Part shown: in pieces, positions 54,880 to 64,000 of the stretch | Layout: the number at the start of each line of letters is the position of its first letter | How positions within the stretch are numbered: the stretch's first letter is position 1 | Source of the DNA: Lunularia cruciata | Taxonomy: Eukaryota; Streptophyta; Marchantiopsida; Lunulariales; Lunulariaceae | Direction: 5' to 3' | DNA: 64,000 bases | Assembly (NCBI GenBank): GCA_948567375.1 | Contig: OX419756.1 | Span: 46,788,552-46,852,551, forward strand | Notes under the pieces: generated by a model | What the model was told of the DNA's origin: nothing | What the model saw: the letters and a program-made list of their open reading frames with translations, nothing else | Database searches by the model: none | Program-made: the position numbers and the translations under genes

Positions 54880-57800
54880 CTTAGGAAGCATATTGATACC
54901 AAATTCCAAGATGTGCTAATCTCTATGTAGAAGGAGGTTACAAATGCCATGAATCAAATAGATAGGCTAATTTAATTATGTAGATGTGAAGGCAGCTCAT
55001 CACATTAAGTGCTAGTGTATATTGTAATTTTATATATAAAGAATATGTTGGTTACACCTTCACACACTATAGGTCCTTTGAATAGACCTTGGTGTGGCAA
55101 CACTTGTGTAAAATAGACATAATTTTGCAAGAGACATTCATTGGGACCATTCTCCCAAGTATGATGTGGAGCAATGCGTCACACAATGTGTATGGTGAGA
55201 GCCTTGCTATGCATGCCACAATATCACAAAGTTAATTAGGAAGATAAGTTAGTTACTTTAGGGTTAGCATAGATACAATAAAGTTACTCAGGGGATTTTG
55301 ATGGCATATGGCCATTAGATTTGCTCCATCATTGTGTAGTAGGAAGTACAAGGGATTTATACCCAAAGTAATTCAAGTTCAAAAGTCCATCTTTCCTATC
55401 TAATTTTATGTATGCTCAATCTGAATGCCTCTACATCAATGAATTGGGTTCTATCATTGAAGTGGATGTGTGGAGACCTCTAAGATCCTAAGAACATCAC
55501 TGTTGATGCTATGTATGTTTCATGAATGCTTTATCAAGTAGTGGTGAGGAACTTGAAGTAGGAGCAGAAGTGCCAAAATATGGGAGTGCATTTGGGCATG
55601 ATTGGATGTTGTGTCCCTAGGCTTCAAAGGCTTAGGGTGGTATGTCAGAGGGTCATACAGGGCATAGAGCATCATGAAGTACCACATCTAATAAAAAGTC
55701 TAATATATCATGAACTTACAATATTGTTGGAAGTGATGACTTTACGGAAGGGTAAAACATTATCACAACAGTTGTTGTATGTAGAGCATAGGTATTTGTC
55801 AAGGAAAGGCCCTCCAAGCCACTTGATCTTCAGTGTAGATTGAACCATAACCTTTAGGAGCGCCATTTGGAATAGATCTTTTATGAGAGTGATTATAATT
55901 TCTCTTTGCTATAGTGCACCATAGCAGGTGACACTACACTCTTTTAAGAGTAATTCATAACCAAGAGGTTAAATCCATAATAATGAACAAATTGTGACAT
56001 TGTGGCACTCTTTCTTTAGTTCTAGTCATTTCCAAACTACATCCTTGTGAAAATGACCTATTTTTATCATTTAGACTATTATTACATCAATATTGGGTTT
56101 TCAAAACTATTAAAGTAAAATACAATCCCTTCAATGATCATACATAACTTGTGGAACCTAGAGAATTTAAGGTGATATAAATAGTAACATTTATTATGAA
56201 CACAATATACTATTAAAAAAAATCTTTGGAAGTTAGAATTAGACCCATAATAAATGTCAAAGTAGAAGTCTTGGCTAAGTCAACCCAAGATAAACCTAAA
56301 ATTTTCAACTTGGACTTGAATCAATGATAAGCAGACATAGAGTGGAAAATATAGACGTAAGTGAGATTCTCTAAGCCTTAAATGTGATGAAATAAGGATA
56401 TAAGGAGATGAGATTGGGTGAGTAAAGCATATAAAAAGTATGTCTTGTTTAAAACTATCATGTGGCAACTAGGTATCATGATTTTTATAGACCCAATCAT
56501 CAAATAAGGTTCTTGGTTCAATTTGAATGAGGAATCATTGAGTCAAGCACAATGAATTACTCTAGTCATAAGAACATGAATTTTTATGAATTTTCTTGCA
56601 ACTAAAGACTTATTAGAGTAAGAAGGAAAAAATCTGGACTTCTTTAATTTTAGACTTCACTTGTTGTTTGCTCTAAAGTCTACAAGGTTAGTTGATTGAG
56701 TGCTAAAAATTGGGTTATTGTGTTTTGAATGTGATTTTGAGTGTTGAGACTCAACCATAAGAGGAATGCTAAGAAGTTGCAACCAAAGCTATACTAGAAA
56801 TCAAAGAACATAGAGACCTAATCCCTATAATTTAACTATAGAATCCATTGCTACTTCCACCTCAACATCTCAAAAGGATGGTCTTTTAAGTAGAATGTAG
56901 TTAATCTATATAATATATCTACTTTGGAAGATGTCATTCAAGAAGATTTGGTAGGTACAATCTCCATTTCTTAACCTTGGATAAAGGAGTCAAAGCTATT
57001 GATCTCTAAGTTGATCTCAAGGCCTTGATTTGCTTCTCTCTATATAGCTTTAAGGAAAATTTATCACTTGGATAATTAGTGTGGTATCAAGTCTTTAACC
57101 AGCTTGTTGTAGAGCAAAACCACACTTTATGTGGAATTCAAGCAACATCATTGGGAGGATTTCTACAAGTTACATATTTTCAAAATATTTGGACTCATGG
57201 ATCCTAAAATGATTTAAGACATGAAGAATTTATTGAACCAAAGATTGCAATTTTGATGAGTGTTTATGATGCTTATTAGAATTTCTTGATTCACCTATTG
57301 CATCTTTGGCAAAGTCATATTTAGACATCAAGTTTGGAGAGGGTAAAGAATATATTGGTGTAATAGCATGACCAAGATTTGTGAGTGCTTATTTGAGGAT
57401 AAATTTGACACCAAATTCCTATATTAATTCCTTGGAACTTACATGATTTTTATAAGTAGGCTAAAGATTTTACCACCAAGAAAAATAAAAGCTGCCTTGA
57501 GTCCAAAGCATAGGAGGTGGCTCCCAATCAGAAATCAGAAATCCAAGAGTATTCCTAGCAAGTTGCTTTGGTGAACCTTTGCTCAAAGCAAGGACTACTT
57601 CCAAGAAGAGAAGATGGAACTTTTGTAAAGGTATGTAGGCAATGAAGACAAAATTTTCCACATTGCCTCAAGTGCATTAATATGCAGATCACTTACCCTA
57701 TCTTAGACTACTTATAACATTTTTAGTAAGATGTAGATAGATACACAAGGATCTCCATTGAAGTTTTTCATTACCTTAGTTATTAGGGAAAACCATAGGA

Positions 57801-60599
57801 GACAATTTAACACATCCCTTTTTTCCTACAATTACTTTGCTTCTTGGCTTTGCCACATGGGACCTAATGTCAAGAATCCTAAAGTTAGGACTAAGTCCAA
57901 ATGTAGAGCAAGAAACTTGATGCTTAGTGTACAATGATCAAAGAAGATCACTTACTTAGAGAGCATTTATCAAAGGAAAACTTTATGATAACAACCTTTG
58001 CACCCACTCCACTTAATGTCCAAAGTTCCACATAATATGTATGTGCTTCTCTGAAATATGATTGGAATCAAGCATCCTTAGCCTCCAACTAGACAACTTG
58101 AGATCAAGAATAAAAAAATCATGATAGAGATGTAGAAACCAAGCTTATTTTTGATGTAACAAAGAACTTAGAGATAACTATACCAATCTAGTTTAAGGAC
58201 CCACGTCTACTTATGGACTTTGTAGCAAGTTATGTATATGAAAGAGATCATTATTATCATCATGGAGTACAATGGATTATATGCTACTTTTGCATTAGGG
58301 GATTTTAAACAATTGATGTCATCACAAGCAAAGAACACTTATCTTTGAGAGTAATTAGAGAAGATGGAGGTAAAACCATTAGGATAAGATCTTTTGATAT
58401 TTAGAAGTGAAGCAATAGACCCAAACCTTTGTGTTTATAAAGCATCAACTTATTAAGGAGAAAAAGGATTTATTAGGTGGCTTGGAAGATGGAGGTGCAA
58501 TGGTTGGACAAGGATCTATCAACATATAGAAGTCAAGCAATCGATTTCAACCTTTGTGCTTACAAAGTGTAAGCTTACTAAGGATAAAATGATTATATTA
58601 GGCATTGGCTTGAGTTTTAGAAAAGCCAACATCACATCACTAATTCTAAATTAGAAACCAAGTAATATCTCTTACTGATTACTTGAAATATGATCTACTA
58701 AAGAGAAGTACAAAGATCTCATCACAAAAAAATTGACTTTGGGTCCAAAAATTATGATGGTACAATTTTTCCCAAGCCTTAGTAAAGGGGTAAACTTGAC
58801 TCCTAGGAGTAATTTGATCAACTAAAAGAGCTCTTAGTCCCATCCTAGATATATATTCTAATCACCTAAAGGAGTATATTGAAGGTGTTTCAAATTAGAA
58901 ATTTATGGATTTCTATGATTGACATAGATTTCCCCATAAATTTTGTAAAGAAATTTAGGTATGATGAAACGTTATAAAGCTTTTAGTTCTAAACATGACC
59001 GGATTATATTATGTCCTAGATTCTAGAGAGGATAATCAGATGTATTAAATAAACCATCTAACAAATTGATATTGGCTTTGTGCCTCTCAAGGGAAAATGA
59101 AATGTCAATGATACATGTGGAAAGAGTGGACAAGAAGAGACCTTAAAATTTTATGAAGGTATTAACCTTCATAAAATCTTACAGAATGTCACATGACCCA
59201 TTTTTTGGATCACTAATTTTGTTTCCAATAAATGATTTATGGATTTTAGAATATTACCCATCATAATCCATAAATTTGTTATGGATTTGTATAGCCTTTG
59301 TGTTAGCCTTTTTGCAAACCAAAAAGGCAAAAAGGCAAGGCTGAAACTCCCTAATACCTAATTCATACCCCTTTAGTTTGAGTGGAAGTTTACCACTTTG
59401 CATAAACAAAACTTGGATTTGTGCTTCACTCCTATAAAACTAGATTCATTTGTACTTGTACTTATCAAAGAGAAGATCCTAAAGTTCTTCTCTAATTTAA
59501 CTGCTGAGATAAAAGAGCTAGGCCTTGAATTGACAATTTAGTTTTCTTATAAGAATTCTAGTGTGAGAGCAATGCTAGAGGAGACTTAGACAATATGCAC
59601 TCCTTCAATTCAAGGATCAAAAAAATTTCAAAATTGATGCACCTTTTGGAACTTTATGAGTAGAGTAGATTGTGGTCTCCTTAGTTTATATAGTGTTAGT
59701 AACATAAATTTTCAGTTGAAGCACCTGCATCTCTTAAATTTTTTGTAAGAAATAACATGACAACTTCATGCATATGAACATAATCAAAGAGACAATCATA
59801 TCGATTTTAGCTATGCTTGAGTACAAATTTTTTTTCTATATGAAGCACAATGAATAATAATTTAGTATATATGAATTTTTCAAACAAAAAGTAGATAATC
59901 TAATGTGTTAAAAAAATTAGAAATTTGGTGATTTTGGTTGAGCCTAACTAGGCTAAGGAAATTTTTTACTTGTATTTCTATCTTTGTTACTTGGTCTCTT
60001 ACTTGGCAAAGTGAATTCATGGTTATAATTTCTATTATTGTTGCAAGGATTACAAGAAAATTTTTTGTTGAAGATGAATGGATGTTTTATTGCCATAAGT
60101 TGAATTTAATAGGCCCTTGTACTAGCTTATGTTGATAAAGGTTCCATATATTGGAGAGTCATGACTACTAACTTCATGGATAATAATATGATTCTCATGA
60201 AAGAAAATTATTAAAAGTCCATGAGGTCTCTTATAAGTACATTAAAATTAAAGTGGGAATTCATTTTGAATGCAAATTCTAGCTTGGATAGCACAAAACT
60301 TTGAATATTTTAATCTTGAGTCAGTCTTCCAATGGAAAGCTTGTCAAAAAAATTTTAATTTTTGAGTCTTCTTGGGGAAGACATCTACTATTTTTGCTAC
60401 ATTTTGTATAATTTAGGTATTGTGTAAATATTGTGATGAAGATTTAGAGGAATCCATCCCTAAGGTCATAATGATAACCAAATATCAACCAAAAATTAAT
60501 ATAATGGTAAGTAATAGGTTGCTCATTCAAGGATATGGACATGTATCCTTGAGTGAGCAAGGATTTGGAAATTTGAGTGAGCAAGGATTTGGAGTTGAA
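54880..60599. other. Degraded AT-rich sequence, probably old retroelements
   Basis: Frames are short and broken in all phases. A possible primer site (TGGTATCAAGTC, about 57086) hints at an LTR element reading right, but no flanking LTR or gag could be confirmed. The 87-codon frame at 55580-55843 is not recognised. Nothing else can be supported. Confidence 0.3.
60535..60595. repeat. Short tandem duplication
   Basis: GAGTGAGCAAGGATTTGGA occurs twice in tandem, with a further inverted echo (TTGCTCATTCAAGGAT) just upstream. Confidence 0.6.
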
Positions 60600-62065
60600 A
60601 AATGACTAGAATTAAAAAGAAATATCACAATCTTGCAGTTTTTATTTTTATTTCTTTTAACCTCCTGGGCAAGAACCCCTCCTAGAATAGGGTAATGTCA
60701 CTCCTTGTGGTGCACTATCTCAAATAGAAAATGAAAGTAATCATTCTCACTACAAGTAAATACTGAAGTAATTTTGAAGGTGATGATTCACTCAACCCAA
60801 AGGGGCCACTTCATTATGAAGACAAAAACTCCAAAGGATACATACTACCCTTCCCATAAGGCATAACTCTGATGGCTTCTTTGCATTGGCAAGTATAGAA
60901 TACTTTTTGTGTTCCATGGTATTTTAAAAAATATATCTCATTTTTTATCCATCAAAGTATTGCTTTGCTCCTTCAAAACCTCAAGGATCACACATCCCAA
61001 TCAAGTACAAATGTTTCTCTACACTCAAGCACCTATGTTCCTACTCTGAATTTCCTCACTCCTACTCTAACAAAGACAACCATCAATACTCAAAATTAAG
61101 GCAATTGTGACAAGATTTTTTGGCTCTTTCATTGTAGTACATTTAAGAGAATAAATGAATATTTACACTTAGGCCACTATCTTTGATACTCTTCATATTC
61201 TAACATGAAAATATCTAATGGTTGAAGTTATCCAAAGATCTCTTGCCTTCATTTACACACAACATATTTTGGGTCTTGTCTTATCCTATCTTCTTACATG
61301 TAGGTTAATTAAGCACCTTACACATTTCAGTGAAGGTATTAGTTCTTCCCCAAAGATAACTTACAAAATTGTATCCTTCAGACTTACTATTCCAACGGCT
61401 TCTACAACTCTAGATTTTTATAACTATAAAGGTCTTTGGATTCCTACCTACTCCAAAGATCCTACAACTACAATAACTTCTTTCAATAAAGTATCTTTGG
61501 CCCAAATTTTTGCTGCAAAGAATTACCTTTAAAATTCCTAAGAAGGAGCTGATCTCCTCCTTGTAACCAACTATCTCTAAAAGATAGGCATCACAAATCT
61601 CAATGAACTTCCTATCTATATGTTCCTTATGTTTAATAGCTATTTGGTCCATTCTTTCTTCTTTGTATGTCATGCACTCTAGCTTCTACACTTGTAACTT
61701 CACCTTCATTATCTTCCCTTGAGTTGCTTCTTCCAACATCCTTCAAAATTGATCTAAAGCTTCCTCCAATTGTTGATGAACTTCAGCTTCTCCTCCTCCA
61801 AGTATTGGTTCAAAATCTCTACTTCCTTCTTCACCTCCTCCAACATTCAAGGTTGGTCAATTTCCCTCTCTTCTTTCTCCTTCTTCATCTTAGCAACCAT
61901 CCCTTCAAGTTGAACAAGCACTTTGCTTGTGTATTTGGTGAATTGCACATCAAGGATTATCAATTGAATCTTGGCCTTCTCTATTTCCCCTAAAATACTC
62001 ACCAACTCTTCATCTCTTGCCTTCAATTGCTCTTTGTAGCTCTATTGCTATAATACAAGTAGCTA
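60600..62065 (-). mobile_element. Coiled-coil repeat family, copy III
   Basis: Minus-strand copy matching the 3' part of copy II (60600-61500 against 46080-47000, both with GTAGGTTAATTA-type sequence and a CAACCC-GGCCACTTC stretch) and the coiled-coil portion (61650-62060). It is cut at about 62065 by the LTR that begins at 62083. Confidence 0.55.
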
Positions 62066-62082
62066 GACATATTATCTGGAGG

Positions 62083-62646
62083 TGAAAATTGCCTTGGTAA
62101 CATCTTGAAGGATGTTGTGTACAATGGAATAGGAAGATCAAACAGAGGTGTCACCAAAAGAGTACTTCTACTAATAAAGCAGAAGCCAAAAATAGCCTAA
62201 AAACTTTAGAGCCAATTTTAAAGGCCTAAACGAATGAATTAGGCCTCAAAAATGGAAAAAAAATCCCCCCTCATTTAGAGAAAAAGGCTTGCCTTCTCCC
62301 CCTATAATTTGTGTTATCAAGAGCTTTCCAATGGTACCTCATCCATGCAATTCTGAGCTCCTTATAGGAAAATATCCTAAATATTCCCTTCAATCAAGGG
62401 ATTCTCAACTAGATAGGACAAGGATTGACATGACATCCATCCAAACAACTAATCCAAGGATGGAGCTTGCTGACAGGTCACCAATCCATGTATTTGATCC
62501 AAGGGTAGAGATTTCTTTGAGAGGATACTCTTTGCTATATAATAAAGAGAAGATACTCCTTTGGGGCATCAGAGTATTAAGTATGAAACTTACATTTTCT
62601 CTCTTGTATCTCTCTTGGATAATTTTGTTGTCTTTGGATATTAAAA
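62083..62646 (+). repeat. LTR-like repeat, copy b, with primer site
   Basis: Shares long stretches with 54481-54879 and is directly followed by TGGTATCAAAGTAGG (62647), a Met-tRNA-type primer site. That makes it the 5' LTR of an element reading right. It starts TGAAAATTGCC. Confidence 0.65.
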
Positions 62647-63724
62647 TGGTATCAAAGTAGGTATTTTCATCCAAGAGAGTGGATCACCCCTCTTGGAAGA
62701 ACACAAGCTTGGAAACTAAGTAATTTGAGGGGAGAAAACATAGTGCAATTGCTAAACTTGGGAAGTGTTTAAGCAAGCAAATGGGATGGAGGTACCGGGA
62801 GGACAATTTCCTACACCTAGCTTCCCATTGTTGAATCCATTCCACAACAAGATTATGTCCATTTAGCATGAGCAAATGAGAGTATCTCTTGTTTATCACT
62901 TTGGAGTAGAATTTATGGATAGAGTGATGAATTCACCAAACCTGATGATTCTATCTATAGTGGTAAACAACAGAGATTGGGATTTGATAATCTACATTCT
63001 ATTATGATGTTTTGGATCTAAATGTACCAAAACCTCACCCTTTCAACACGCAAGTAGAAATCCATTATGAAGTTAGACCAAAAGTCATGTTTAGGGATTT
63101 TGTAGTCTGCAATTTGGTGAGAAATATTATCAACAAGTGATAGCTTCTAAGTACCCATAGTTTGCTCTCCCTCTTGAGTGATTATTCTAACACTCTATTG
63201 AAGTAGGAAGTAGCAATTGAACATTGGCCGTGTGTAGGAATCATGGATCCGTAGCTATAGGAGTTGATGCAAGGAATGCAAGGGATGTTGAACGAGTTTT
63301 GAGAAATCAAGATGACCATAGAAAGATTGCAAAATCAAATATGCATTGTCAAGAATGATCAAGTAATGCAAGAAGGGGAGTCATCTCAACAACCAACACC
63401 AACAATCAAAGTACTTGGAGAGTTATGCATGCCGATGACACTGATTCCAATCAACAACCAAGCCACATTGTTACTACAAATGAAAAAGATGAGCAATATC
63501 AAGCATTACAACGAATAACATTCCATGGGAGTAATGGAAAATTGGATTTCAAGAATGAATCAATACCTTTATTTGTTCACAATGGATACCACAAGTGTGT
63601 TTGCATATGAGTACTTGACCGATAAAGCCCTCACATGGTATGACACTTGGGAATGATCATTGCTGGTAGAAAGAAGAGAGGTCACTTGGACACCATGCAA
63701 GAAGGGCTACTCAAGGATTTCCAA
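62647..63724 (+). pseudogene. Gypsy gag region, partial and broken
   Basis: After the primer site a leader of about 600 bp leads to ATGGATCC near 63243 and the phrase MQGMQGMLNEF, then MTIERLQNQICIVKNDQVMQ, a Gln/Thr linker and FHGSNGKLDFKN. In a shifted frame FAYEYLTDKALTWYDTWE corresponds to the gag phrase before the conserved W. Stops and a frameshift break it. It is cut at 63724 by the LTR at 63725. Confidence 0.55.
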
Positions 63725-64000
63725 TGTAACAATAGGAGTTTAATGATGAAGTTAGTAGGGCTAACAAAGTAGAAAATAAGACAAATTAGCATAGAATATT
63801 CTAGAAGTATCTAGGAAGCTTCTTAGGAAGTTTCCAAACTAGCTTAGCTTGCACCCCAAGTAGGTAGCTTCTAGAAGCTTCCAACTAGCTTAGCTTGTAT
63901 GCCAAGTAAGCGGCTTCTAGAAGGAAGCTTCTTGAGAAGCTTCCCAATTAACTTGGCTTGCACTCCAAGAAAGCAGCTCAAGGAAGCTTCTTGAGAAGCT
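63725..64000 (+). repeat. Chromovirus LTR, truncated by the window end
   Basis: Starts TGTAACAATAGGAGTTTAA and follows the LTRs at 35896 and 41655 to the end of the window. It is inserted in the gag of another gypsy. It carries AGCTTCTAGAAGCTTCC at 63866-63882, a perfect three-unit TTC-GAA-TTC heat-shock-type site, and GGAAGCTTCTTGAGAAGC further on. Confidence 0.88.

Noticed and set aside
57086-57100. TGGTATCAAGTC as a primer-binding site marking another LTR element
   Set aside because: No LTR end or gag could be seen on either side, so it was only mentioned and not called.

Overview
The window looks like nuclear DNA of a land plant. The left edge holds the first codons of a plant elongin-B-like ubiquitin-domain protein. 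The rest is mostly nested retroelements: Ty3/gypsy elements with Met-tRNA-type primer-binding sites, a chromodomain chromovirus and a LINE. Two features hint at a plant outside the flowering plants: a Dnmt3-like methyltransferase carried by a gypsy-type element, and a LINE with a restriction-like endonuclease. I cannot name the species.

Layout. 1-105 (-): start of the elongin-B-like gene. 106-11966: fairly GC-balanced sequence without an assignable gene, holding two tiny LINE 3'-end insertions (9231-9348, 10080-10139), short repeats and two strong hairpins. 11978-15711 (-): near full-length R2-like LINE flanked by 11-bp target duplications. From about 15.7 kb rightwards the DNA is clearly AT-richer. 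17363-18085: LTR and primer-binding site of an unidentified retroelement. 18093-26547: an 8.4-kb element nested in that leader, coding in order for gag with two zinc knuckles, protease, a Dnmt3-like cytosine methyltransferase, RNase H, integrase and a PHD finger. 26552-31700 (-): an old decayed chromovirus-type gypsy, split by a second, 5'-truncated LINE copy (29260-31111, + strand) that ends in a TA microsatellite. 33490-35895 and 42066-42900 (-): a repeat encoding a coiled-coil protein, split by a full-length gypsy chromovirus (35896-42065). That chromovirus is itself split in its reverse transcriptase by a 547-bp deletion derivative of the methyltransferase element (38817-39363). 42.9-64.0 kb: more copies of the coiled-coil repeat (46080-49500 -, 51716-54480 +, 60600-62065 -), LTR fragments, the start of another gypsy element (62083-63724) and, nested in it, the beginning of another chromovirus LTR (63725-end).

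Main interest. The 8.4-kb element joins a DNA-methylation writer (Dnmt3-like) and a chromatin reader (PHD) to a gypsy integrase. Its two copies in the window share the same ends (TGTC...GACA type with 4-bp target duplications), but neither has long terminal repeats, and the large copy has no reverse transcriptase. The copy is dead: the methyltransferase catalytic Cys codon reads Tyr, the protease Gly is gone, and most stops are C-to-T or G-to-A changes of CAG, CGA or TGG. Second, the chromovirus LTRs carry dense GAA/TTC arrays that match heat-shock elements upstream of a TATA box. Third, the plant LINE is of the R2-like, restriction-like-endonuclease type and has left short 3'-end copies with 10-11-bp target duplications.
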